Source: Bacillota bacterium
GTDB lineage: Bacteria; Bacillota; Bacilli; Alicyclobacillales; Alicyclobacillaceae
Reading direction: 5' to 3'
Assembly: GCA_021820805.1 (NCBI GenBank)
Contig: JAKADF010000231.1
Location: 1-6,017 of the forward strand
DNA: 6,017 nucleotides
The position numbers were made by a program, and so were the translations under genes. Each line of letters begins with the position of its first letter. Within the stretch, counting starts at the first letter, position 1. Of the stretch, positions 1 through 5,941 are shown one piece after another. The notes beneath the pieces are model-generated. The model worked only from the letters and a program-made list of their open reading frames with translations, was not told where the DNA came from and ran no database searches.

Positions 1-1319
1 AATCCGCCAAATGTGAAAGTGACCCCACATGTCACTGCATACCCAACAAAAGGTGGAGTATCAAAAGGTTGCGCCCAGTTTGATTTAGGCGGGGTAATAC
101 CTACCGTACGTTTTCCATCTTTAATTGCCGGATTGAACTCTTGAGACGAATCAAGTGATGTGTTATAGTCTGCAATGGTCTTTACCAAATTTTCTTCATT
201 AATTCCTAGCTTTCGTGCCAATTCCGCAACCGTGTTTGCTGTCTCTTTCGTTGCTTCACGAATTCTGTACTCATCACGCAACATATTTACAACCTTTGCA
301 TCAAAGAGTTGGTATGCTGCCCGACCCGGCTGATTTAAAATCTCTTTTCCGTATTTTGCATAGGTATAATTGCGAAAATCTGCTCCTTCATCTACGAAAC
401 GCTGACCATCTCGGTTGACAATCAGCCCCAACGGATAAGAGTGTTTTTGAAACAGATCTGCTATCTTCCTGTCCCCGTACGCCGGAGCGTTATAGTCCCA
501 TGCTACCGCGTGACATCCACCCCAATGCCCGTACGCCTCAGCACCAATCGCCATAGCCATTTTGATCCCATCACCTGTGTTAAACCTTGTTCCACGTACC
601 TTAGCAAGGTCCCAGTTATTTCCAAGATACTGAGCGCGCATTTGCGAACTGGACTCGAAACCACCACAGGCTAGCACAACAGTTGATCCAGATACCTCGT
701 AGAACTTACCTTCTTTTCTGAGTTTGACTCCGATAACCGTATCTGCTCCTTCTTCTGTGACCAACTCAGTTACATGACTGCTATACGCAATTGCAATGCC
801 ACGCTTTTCACACTCTTCATACAGCATCTTGACAAGACCTTCTCCTGCTCCGATTGCTTCTACATTAAGACCACCCCAGAACTTGTACTTGCCGTTTACC
901 TTAAAGGACTGTCTGCCAAACATTAAAGCAAATCGAATTCCTTGGTCGGCCATCCAGCTCATCGTGTCTTGCGCGTTACTCACAAGATGGTTTGCAAGTT
1001 CTGGATCTGTCATATATTCAGTTACCTTCAGTAAATCATCGTAAAAGTTGTCCTCGGTATAAGGGGCCAAATCAATTGAATTTTCTTCTTCTACTGTAAG
1101 ATCGCGAACCACCCTTTTCATCTCATCAAGGTTTGCAAACGGAAAACGAAAAGCACCGCCAGTAAAATGAGAGTTACCACCACGTTCTTCCTTTGGTGCC
1201 CGTTCTAATACCAATACTTTGGCACCCCGTTCATGGGCCGCTAATGCTGCGCATAAAGCAGCATTTCCACCACCAGCAACGATTACATCATAGGTTTCTT
1301 GATACATTTCCTTGCTCAT
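1..1319 (-). CDS. tcuA: FAD-dependent tricarballylate dehydrogenase-like flavoprotein (TcuA type), C-terminus outside window
   Basis: An open frame of 439 codons runs from ATG at 1319 to the left edge with no stop, so the C-terminus is missing (family members are usually about 460-500 residues). The N-terminus has the dinucleotide-binding fold: AGGGNAALCAA at residues 15-25, the acidic end of beta-2 in LERAP (38-42), then GGNS (47-50). CGGFE at 218-222 and RFVDEG at 307-312 match the FAD and catalytic-arginine regions of the fumarate reductase/succinate dehydrogenase flavoprotein superfamily. The visible end, in the VTFTFGG region, is where the FAD-contacting C-terminal part begins. The N-terminal block and overall pattern match TcuA best; TcuA oxidises tricarballylate to cis-aconitate in the cytoplasm, passing electrons to a TcuB partner not seen here. 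The start is supported by AGGAG at 1331-1335, spaced 11 nt. Substrate is inferred: another soluble FAD-dependent alpha,beta-unsaturated acid reductase or dehydrogenase is possible. Confidence 0.85.
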   Translation of the reverse strand, partial: MSKEMYQETYDVIVAGGGNAALCAALAAHERGAKVLVLERAPKEERGGNSHFTGGAFRFPFANLDEMKRVVRDLTVEEENSIDLAPYTEDNFYDDLLKVTEYMTDPELANHLVSNAQDTMSWMADQGIRFALMFGRQSFKVNGKYKFWGGLNVEAIGAGEGLVKMLYEECEKRGIAIAYSSHVTELVTEEGADTVIGVKLRKEGKFYEVSGSTVVLACGGFESSSQMRAQYLGNNWDLAKVRGTRFNTGDGIKMAMAIGAEAYGHWGGCHAVAWDYNAPAYGDRKIADLFQKHSYPLGLIVNRDGQRFVDEGADFRNYTYAKYGKEILNQPGRAAYQLFDAKVVNMLRDEYRIREATKETANTVAELARKLGINEENLVKTIADYNTSLDSSQEFNPAIKDGKRTVGITPPKSNWAQPFDTPPFVGYAVTCGVTFTFGG

Positions 1320-1357
1320 TGTCGTAACAACTCCTGTTATAAGAATTTAAGTCACAT

Positions 1358-1399
1358 AAAAAATGCACTAGCTAGCCAATACGGCCAACTGGTGCATTT
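1358..1399 (-). terminator. Terminator-like hairpin in the tcuA leader (possible attenuator)
   Basis: On the minus strand AAATGCAC pairs with GTGCATTT (1361-1368 with 1392-1399). The stem continues inward for eight more pairs after a single A-C mismatch, closing on a 5-base loop. It is followed directly by six Us (1363 down to 1358). Two inner pairs are G-U in minus-strand RNA but C-A mismatches in plus-strand RNA, which favours minus orientation. Only about 22 bases separate the U-run from the tcuA ribosome-binding site, leaving no room for a promoter. Transcripts reaching tcuA must therefore read through it, unless it is a DNA operator dyad instead. Confidence 0.6.
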
Positions 1400-1557
1400 A
1401 TGATTATCCACGCAATGTTAGTTACGCAGCTCAAAAATGGCAGTTGAAATATTTAAATTACTCAGTTTAATCAAATTACGTTTAAGAACCAATATACTGT
1501 CAACAAATCTCAAGTTACTGTGATTATTCCATCCATATCTTATTTAAACTACAATTT

Positions 1558-1564
1558 CACCTCC
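1558..1564 (-). promoter_or_regulatory. Orphan Shine-Dalgarno sequence with no gene behind it
   Basis: Minus-strand GGAGGTG lies about 20 bases downstream of the hairpin at 1584-1619. The only start codon at usable spacing is TTG at 1552-1554, immediately followed by TAG at 1549-1551, so no protein could be made. It may be the remains of a gene start that was lost, leaving its leader behind. A chance match is also possible. Confidence 0.35.
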
Positions 1565-1583
1565 ATGCGAAAAACATAACAAA

Positions 1584-1674
1584 GCCCAGCACTCGCCAAA
1601 AAGCTGGAGAACGCTGGGCACCGAGTGATTATTCGTTAGAGGTTATCTAGCGACTCACGCGAAACAGCCGTTTC
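1584..1674 (-). ncRNA. Structured leader RNA with terminator-like hairpin; candidate cis-regulatory element
   Basis: Three adjacent hairpins read on the minus strand: GAAAC/GTTTC (1661-1674); GTGA/TCAC plus TCTA/TAGA and TCG/CGA arms (1625-1658); and GCCCAGC/GCTGGGC (1584-1590 with 1613-1619). In minus-strand RNA the last stem extends inward by two G-U pairs and five further pairs, with one mismatch and a 6-base loop. U-rich sequence (UUUGUUAUGUUUUU) follows, as in an intrinsic terminator. CACTCG just 5' of the last hairpin (1622-1627) can pair with CGAGTG inside it (1590-1595), and the same bases overlap the TCAC arm of the middle hairpin, so alternative folds or a pseudoknot are possible. 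I do not recognise a known riboswitch, T-box or protein-binding leader consensus. A simple terminator for the broken gene upstream is the plainer alternative. Confidence 0.45.
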
Positions 1675-1744
1675 ATTTTTTTCATTAAAAAATGTTCCTT
1701 GCTGTATTTTGCTCTACAATACCTTGTTTCGTTACTTTTCTATT

Positions 1745-1773
1745 ATAATAATGTAAAAGCTATTTTTATTCAA
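1745..1773 (-). promoter_or_regulatory. Sigma-A-like promoter reading toward tcuA
   Basis: Minus-strand TTGAAT (1768-1773) and TATTAT (1745-1750) are separated by exactly 17 bases. The matches to TTGACA and TATAAT are 4/6 and 5/6. Transcription would start near 1738, giving a leader of about 420 bases before tcuA that contains both hairpins described above. A second TTGACA occurs near 1497 on the same strand but has no good -10 box at proper spacing. Confidence 0.5.
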
Positions 1774-1929
1774 CTGTTAGAACACCTTAACCAGGTAATG
1801 GCAAACGTCATATTACAGAATTAGAATTGTGCAAAACTTGAGTTGCCGTGCGCTCTTCTTGCACATAGCGGATAAGGGCCATAAGAGACCTAGCCTTTAA
1901 CCGTCTTTCTTTGCAGCGGTATTCCCCCA

Positions 1930-2500
1930 CTATTCGTAAAGTTGAATGACTGCAGCGATATCTAAGGCTCCAAGTCCATTTGCGCTAGCAAGTCCATAAA
2001 TTTGATGCACAGAGGCTTCATCGTGAGCAAATATGAGAGAAGTACGCAAATTTTTTTCTCCTAGATTTAACGCAAACCCGGGGTTGAAATTTCGCTCCAA
2101 TACTTTTGATATTCGTTTAGTAAAATGAAAGGAACGCCCACGTGAATTATTTAGAGAACCTAGTACAAAAGTCCCAGCTCAATACCAGCCTTAACCCCAA
2201 GTGTAAACGCCTCACTTGCTATTGCCATATTACACATCGTCATAATGTTATTCACCAGCTTAATTGCTTCCCTGTCCTGCCGTCCCAACATGATTAACTG
2301 TACCAAGTTTAGGTAAAATTGACGCCGCAGCATTTAACGCCACTTCACTTGTGCCAACAAGAAGCGTAAGCTCACCTTTTTCAGGCTCCCTAGGACTGCC
2401 ACTTACTGGACAATCAAGACACTGCAGTGCCTCAGGTATCTGCCGGACAATCGCTGCTGATGATAATAAGGCGTTACCAATACGACTTTCATACCTTTTT
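1930..2500 (-). pseudogene. Decayed 3-hydroxyisobutyrate dehydrogenase / 2-hydroxy-3-oxopropionate reductase family gene
   Basis: Reading leftward on the minus strand, three frame segments together give the C-terminal two thirds of a beta-hydroxyacid dehydrogenase. Segment one contains the substrate-binding signature DCPVSGSPREPEKGELTLLV. Near 2268-2273 the frame shifts, and the catalytic-lysine region EAIKLVNNIM follows. A second shift near 2167-2172, in a short T-run, leads to VLGSLNNSRGRS, then NFNPGFALNLGEKNL and LASANGLGALDIAAVIQLYE, ending at TAG (1930-1932). The N-terminal NAD-binding Rossmann half (normally about 110-120 residues with GxGxxG) is not found upstream. Intact members reduce tartronate semialdehyde or oxidise 3-hydroxyisobutyrate using NAD(P). 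With at least two frameshifts and no N-terminus the product cannot be functional. Family is clear; exact substrate is not. Confidence 0.85.
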
Positions 2501-2780
2501 TTTGCTTTACGTTCGATTTATTGAATGATACAACAAATGGCGATTATGGTTCCATAAGACAGACTGCAGAAAGGTTGTACGCATTCGAAAATAACGATAT
2601 ATAGTATAAACAACATCTGACGGTCGCGAAATCAGTTTTCCTGAGAACTTCCTGGGAGGTGGCGCACATGGACATGATGCAGCCCTGAGTAATCATTAGA
2701 TCAAAACTATGGAGAAAGAACTGGAAATTTGGTTTTTTGACTGTATCACCACTTATGTCGAACTGACACCTGCTAGACGG
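2501..2780. other. Gene-free stretch between dehydrogenase remnant and insertion sequence
   Basis: Neither strand shows a convincing coding region, and the missing Rossmann domain of the neighbouring pseudogene is not recognisable here. A 36-codon plus-strand frame at 2709-2819 runs into the insertion sequence but has no ribosome-binding site. The stretch is best read as degraded intergenic or former coding DNA. Confidence 0.5.
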
Positions 2781-2788
2781 TTTTTTTT
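2781..2788. repeat. Left T-run flanking the insertion sequence (possible target-site duplication)
   Basis: Eight Ts immediately precede the left inverted repeat, and seven Ts (4457-4463) immediately follow the right one. This fits a 7-bp perfect or 8-bp near-perfect direct duplication of a homopolymer target. Because the repeat is homopolymeric, its exact length is ambiguous. Confidence 0.55.
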
Positions 2789-2811
2789 CTACGACGGAAT
2801 AATTAACACAT
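2789..2811 (+). repeat. Left terminal inverted repeat (IRL) of the insertion sequence
   Basis: This 23-bp sequence beginning CTACGACGG is the exact reverse complement of 4434-4456. It lies at the 3' end of the transposase gene, and the transposase stop codon (TAA at 2803-2805 on the minus strand) falls inside it. Confidence 0.95.
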
Positions 2812-4378
2812 CCATTTAAGCTCGGCTTTTTTTAGATATGCAGAAGGATCGTTACGAAACTGTCTTCTCTTGGTGGATTCAGTCAAGTGCATTCTCCATT
2901 GGTTAGCTTGTGTTTTGTATGTTTCGTATGGTACGTTGCTTAGTCTCTGAACAATGTCCTTCTGCCGCAGAGCATCGTCGACAAAGACGATATAATCTCC
3001 ATAGCGCAATATGTATTCATTCCAACTTCTTAACCCTGTTGTACGTCGATGCTTCTTCTTGGTATTGCGAAAAAACCTCTCAAGGTCATTGTTCGTTCTT
3101 GGCATATATGGATAGTCGTAATAGGTAAATAGACCATTCCAAAATCCTTTCGTATAGGTCAATATAATCTTCACCATTTCTTGGTCGCCTTTGGCTGTAA
3201 AGGTATCTTGCATAACCTTTAGTTGCGCGGTTAATTCGAGACGCACACTTTCACTTGTTTTGTTATTACTGGGCTCTAATGCCTTGGCAATTGATCGGAT
3301 GGGCACCATCCAGCACTTTACGTTCATATAAAGGTCAGCAAACGCTTCGACTTTACTGACTATTCTGAATAGGGTTTCTAGAAGCAAGGACCCCTTTTTT
3401 AGCCAGGCACTTTTGTAGAGATTCCTGAATGGCTTTCGCGTTTTCATATATGAGCATGCCAGGTAGATTAAGTGGTGGATCTCCATCCTCTAGCAATAAT
3501 GAACGAATCGCGGCAACATAATCTTTGGCGACTTCGGATTCAAGCGAGTCAATTTTATCCGCTTTTTTCTCCACGCCACGTATTCCGCGGAGATTTTTCT
3601 TAATGGATGTCTTAAGCTTTCGGTCGAGGTCAACAACAGGCTTAGCAATGTCCTTCAAGTAATGAAATTGACAGTACTGATAAGGAACATCGGGTAAGAG
3701 TTTTTCCATTGCCTTACGGATCGACTGCTGTCCATCACTCACAATGCCAATAATGGGATAGCCTAATTCGATTACCGGAGAGATTAGCGTTTCGAGATCG
3801 GACGCAGAACTACTCTTCATATTTCTTGCAGCCAGAACGGTACCGCTTAATACCTCTCGGATAACGTAAAGCGTTTCATTTCCTTTTTCCGGTTGAACAC
3901 CATCCATAGAAAGAATGATTCCGCCATGTTCATCAACAACCTGTTGTAAAACCTCTCGAACTCGCTCAGTCGCACTAGCACGTAGAAGTGTTAAGTACCT
4001 TTCATACAGCAATTGAACGTTTCTATCGGAAGTTTTTACACCCCGTTCATTCAATTCATCTGCTATTTCTTGGCGAGTTTTATGGTGTTTATACCGTAGT
4101 TCTCCGACGTAAGCCAGTACGTCGAACCCATATGATGTATGTTTCATACTAAGCATTTCTGCTTCCGCAGAGCGGTAAACTGTAGTTCCATAAGTACATT
4201 CGGTATTAGAACATCGATAACCAATACTCCAAACACGGATTACTCCTTGAAGTGTTGAAATGTTCTTTTTCCATACTGTATGGCAAAACCGGAGACTCGA
4301 ATGGCAATGAGGACATGACTTAATTTCAGGGCGAAAATATACAGTTTTCTCGGGTACAATTCGATTCTTTGTTAACAT
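2803..4378 (-). pseudogene. DDE transposase interrupted by one +1 frameshift
   Basis: Two overlapping minus-strand frames (from 4378 to 3392, then 3390 to 2803) join into one 524-residue protein if one base is skipped in the AAAAAAGGGG run at 3391-3400. The joint reads CLAKKG then SLLLETLFRIV. Start: ATG at 4378 is preferred over ATG at 4393 because GGAGG (4385-4389) lies 6 nt upstream. Numbered from it, an N-terminal zinc-finger-like set C22/C25 and C56/C61 is followed by a helical DNA-binding-like region. The catalytic core has D159 in SMDGVQ, D215 in VSDGQQ, the motif CQFH (236-239), and E433 in PRTNNDLERFFR. A basic tail follows. All three acidic residues are present, but D159/D215 and E433 are in different frames. 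The break may be a mutation, a sequencing error, or programmed +1 frameshifting. ATG at 3486, which would start the second half separately, has no obvious role. Confidence 0.85.
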
Positions 4379-4433
4379 ATTAAACCTCCACATCTCAGTA
4401 ACTAAACATTCGACATGGAAACTTAAATTTCCT

Positions 4434-4456
4434 ATGTGTTAATTATTCCGTCGTAG
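4434..4456 (-). repeat. Right terminal inverted repeat (IRR) of the insertion sequence
   Basis: Exact reverse complement of 2789-2811, located about 55 bases upstream of the transposase start codon. Similarity stops within a few bases inward of the 23-bp block, apart from a short shared ATTTAAG at slightly different offset. Confidence 0.95.
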
Positions 4457-4463
4457 TTTTTTT
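4457..4463. repeat. Right T-run flanking the insertion sequence (possible target-site duplication)
   Basis: Seven Ts directly adjoin the right inverted repeat, matching the eight Ts at 2781-2788. The following bases are AAGATGCC, so the duplication is at most 7 perfect bases. Confidence 0.55.
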
Positions 4464-4895
4464 AAGATGCCGAAAGACCAGCAAGCGCTCATCTGAGCCA
4501 TTTAACGTAACGTTAATTTTCTCAACTCTTTCATGGATGAGTACATTGCCATTTTCCGATTAGTACCATAATTTTTATACCTCTACACCCCTGCTTAAGC
4601 CTTAGCACTTTCGAAATATCAATATTGAATTTAGTTGAAACGTGCGAAGCAATAATTACTAATGTTAAAAAATCCCGCCTGCTGAATGGCTGGCGGGATT
4701 CACTAAAGGGTATATGGTGAAGGCTGCGGACTAATCAGAAGCCACGTTTGCATTTCAATGATAAAAAATTTTTGATTAAGTAAAGCGGATTTATTCATTA
4801 ATAAATATTAAACAATGGTAAGATTTCTAATAAAACACAGAAATGGAGCACATCGTAATGAGAATAAATGCATCATCAAAGTTGCTGGTTCTCTG
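4464..4895. other. A/T-rich intergenic stretch, no gene apart from one terminator
   Basis: No frame on either strand has a start, ribosome-binding site and recognisable product. A 34-codon minus-strand open stretch (4559 down to the insertion sequence) reads like protein (ENGNVLIHERVEKINVTLNG at its start), but it has no start codon and stops just inside the element. It might be the tail of a gene cut by the insertion. The only supported element is the terminator at 4667-4700. Confidence 0.5.
4667..4700 (-). terminator. Rho-independent terminator of the small-ORF/carboxylase unit
   Basis: AATCCCGCC and GGCGGGATT (4692-4700 with 4671-4679) form a perfect 9-bp G/C-rich stem with a 12-base loop. 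On the minus strand it is followed by a run of Us (4672 to 4667, overlapping the end of the stem). It lies about 200 bases downstream of the carboxylase fragment and has the right orientation to end that transcript. It is the strongest terminator in the window. Confidence 0.85.
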
Positions 4896-5522
4896 CTAAT
4901 TGATTCTATCCAGTTCCAACGATAAGTCGCCAGCCTCTATACTATCTCCAGGCTTGACAAATACTTCTTTTACCAAAGCATCAAAGGGGGATTGGACAGT
5001 TGTCCCCATTTTCATCGCTTCTGTAACAATAAGCTGCTCTCCCTGCTTCATTCTAGCTCCGCTTTCAATCATAACTTCGAGTACGTTGCCTGGCATCGAA
5101 GCCCCAATCTGGCTGACATTATAGGGATCCGCTTTGCGTCGCAATTCAGCAGCCGATTCTGCAGACAAATCACGTACAGTAACCCTGCGCGGCTGGCCAT
5201 TCAGTTCATAGTAAATGTTTCTATTTCCCTCCGCAGTAAGATGACCCACGGAAACCAGTTTGACAATTAACGTTTTCCCCTTTTCAATCTCTACAGCAAT
5301 TTCTTCCCAAGGAAGCAGCCCGTAGAAAAAGGTTGTCGTATCTAGTACTGCGATTTGCCCGTACTCATCTGAGATCTTTTCTTTATCAAGGAAAACCAAT
5401 GGATACATGATGTACGAGATTACATCGTAATCGTCCACCGGACGTCCTAACTTTTCTTCAAGTTCTCGGCTTATATCTGTGAAATGAATTATTGGGAGCA
5501 ATTCACCGGGTCGACATGTAAG
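4896..5522 (-). pseudogene. pycA: C-terminal fragment of pyruvate carboxylase with biotin carboxyl-carrier domain
   Basis: About 200 residues match the end of pyruvate carboxylase, which is normally about 1140-1150 residues. Homology begins at RPGELLP (from 5513), upstream of the first possible start, a TTG at 5501 that lacks a proper ribosome-binding site. Numbered from that TTG, residues 10-125 correspond to the conserved carboxylase/tetramerisation region, with VLDTTTFFYGL at 52-62 and YYELNGQPRRV at 97-107. Residues 133-198 form the biotinyl domain with biotin lysine K164 in EAMKM; the usual following Glu is Gly. The biotin carboxylase and most of the carboxyltransferase domain are absent, and a TAG lies three codons before RPGEL. 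The intact enzyme makes oxaloacetate from pyruvate and bicarbonate. The frame is otherwise clean with motifs intact, so recent truncation, or retention as a free carrier domain, are both conceivable. An oxaloacetate-decarboxylase-type origin is less likely. Confidence 0.85.
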
Positions 5523-5681
5523 CTAATAATAATGTTGAAAGATTAGTTCCTTGATCCAGTACTTTGTGCAGTCAGGGCACTTACAGGATTCATCATTATT
5601 TGGGTCAGAGGAAATCGGATTACCACATGATTCGCAAATCACGGATTGAATATTTTGATTATCTAAATCAACTGTTTTCAT
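5523..5681 (-). CDS. Small cysteine-rich (zinc-ribbon-like) protein, 52 residues
   Basis: ATG at 5681 is preceded by AAAGGAG (5691-5697) with 9-nt spacing, and the frame ends at TAG (5523-5525). Five cysteines are arranged as C16-x2-C19 and C33-x-C35-x2-C38 (CESCG and CKCPDC), consistent with a small zinc ribbon or other metal-binding knuckle. An acidic/asparagine-rich linker lies between and an aromatic tail (KYWIKELIFQHYY) follows. No signal peptide or membrane segment is visible, so it is probably cytoplasmic. I do not recognise the family. It has its own promoter-like sequence and is in the same frame as the pyruvate carboxylase fragment, three codons after its stop. Function unknown; a regulatory or metal-handling role would be a guess. 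Confidence 0.7.
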   Translation of the reverse strand: MKTVDLDNQNIQSVICESCGNPISSDPNNDESCKCPDCTKYWIKELIFQHYY

Positions 5682-5698
5682 TTTTTATCACTCCTTTG

Positions 5699-5735
5699 TT
5701 GCTGTTATAATACAACAATTAAGATAATTCTACAA
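5699..5735 (-). promoter_or_regulatory. Promoter and overlapping palindromic operator-like site upstream of the small ORF (copy A)
   Basis: On the minus strand TTGTAG (5730-5735) and TATTAT (5707-5712) are spaced 17 bases, placing transcription start just before the ribosome-binding site. The -10 is embedded in a near-perfect 15-bp dyad, TGTTATAATACAACA (5703-5717; one mismatched pair), with outer TTGTTG/CAACAA arms at 5696-5701 and 5713-5718. The 17-bp TTGCTGTTATAATACAA (5699-5715) is repeated exactly at 5893-5909. Dyad symmetry over a -10 box suggests a repressor site, but I cannot name the regulator. Confidence 0.55.
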
Positions 5736-5750
5736 CTGTAATACAACAAT
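5735..5750. repeat. Partial copy B of the operator-like motif
   Basis: CTGTAATACAACAAT (5736-5750) matches the CTGTTATAATACAACAAT of copy A except for a 3-base deletion. The shared AATACAACAAT blocks start 31 bp apart, about three helical turns. This spacing would place two bound proteins on the same DNA face, if these are protein-binding sites. Confidence 0.4.
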
Positions 5751-5890
5751 ATTTTAGATATATACTATACCTCCGCTGACTTATTTAAAATCTGACCACT
5801 TCGGTTCAAGCTAAATTTGTAAGTTTGGAATGGTGATGAGAAGTTTAGCGAAATGTCGAAAAATTTTTTTATATAACAGTATTCACAATA
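5751..5890. other. Divergent intergenic region, central part
   Basis: A/T-rich spacer between the divergently oriented small ORF and the plus-strand gene at 5942. I see no ORF, no strong hairpin, and no further complete copy of the flanking repeat. Confidence 0.5.
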
Positions 5891-5892
5891 TC

Positions 5893-5909
5893 TTGCTGTT
5901 ATAATACAA
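5893..5909 (+). promoter_or_regulatory. Extended -10 promoter and repeat copy C for the plus-strand gene
   Basis: TTGCTGTTATAATACAA is an exact 17-bp copy of 5699-5715. It contains TGTTATAAT (5897-5905), a perfect TG-N-TATAAT extended -10 box. No good -35 is present at 16-18 bp, which an extended -10 can tolerate, or an activator may be involved. Transcription would begin near 5912, about 15 bases before the ribosome-binding site of the gene at 5942. Confidence 0.6.
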
Positions 5910-5941
5910 TACTCTCAACACTTACTAAGGAGGTCAGTTCG

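Larger units (their letters stand above)
2789..4456 (-). mobile_element. Insertion sequence, 1668 bp, with 23-bp perfect inverted repeats
   Basis: The element is bounded by perfect 23-bp terminal inverted repeats (2789-2811 and 4434-4456) beginning CTACGACGG. It is flanked by T-runs consistent with a 7-8 bp target duplication. It carries one transposase reading frame on the minus strand filling nearly all of it, split by a frameshift. The transposase is a DDE enzyme with a zinc-finger-like N-terminus and a C/D(2)H-type motif, as in IS256/Mutator-related and several unclassified (ISNCY) bacterial elements; I cannot assign the IS family with certainty. The element sits between two broken metabolic genes. 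Perfect ends with a single lesion in the gene suggest a fairly recent insertion. Confidence 0.9.

Noticed and set aside
215..1044. Plus-strand open frames of 67-82 codons within 215-1044
   Set aside because: They are antisense to the clear TcuA-like coding frame and lack ribosome-binding sites or recognisable products.
1584..1627. The repeated GCCCAGC/GCTGGGC and CACTCG/CGAGTG elements as part of a CRISPR or other repeat array
   Set aside because: They are inverted, not regularly spaced direct repeats; a hairpin explains them.
1803..1929. Minus-strand frame starting at a GTG just after the dehydrogenase remnant (VGEYRCKERRLKARSLMALI...)
   Set aside because: About 39 codons, no clear ribosome-binding site, no recognisable domain.
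2709..2819. Plus-strand frame of 36 codons running into the insertion sequence (MEKELEIWFFDCITTYVELT...)
   Set aside because: No ribosome-binding site, the end lies inside the element's left repeat, and joining the flanks across the T-run does not restore a recognisable protein.
2910..3128. Plus-strand frame of 72 codons inside the insertion sequence
   Set aside because: Antisense shadow of the transposase catalytic C-terminus.
4900..5270. Two plus-strand frames over the pyruvate carboxylase fragment
   Set aside because: Antisense to a strongly conserved domain with the EAMKM motif; no start signals.
5523..5525. TAG between the small ORF and the carboxylase fragment as a pyrrolysine or read-through codon
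   Set aside because: The carboxylase fragment (4896-4898) and the dehydrogenase remnant (1930-1932) also end in TAG, so TAG looks like an ordinary stop here, and the N-terminal 80 percent of the carboxylase would still be missing.
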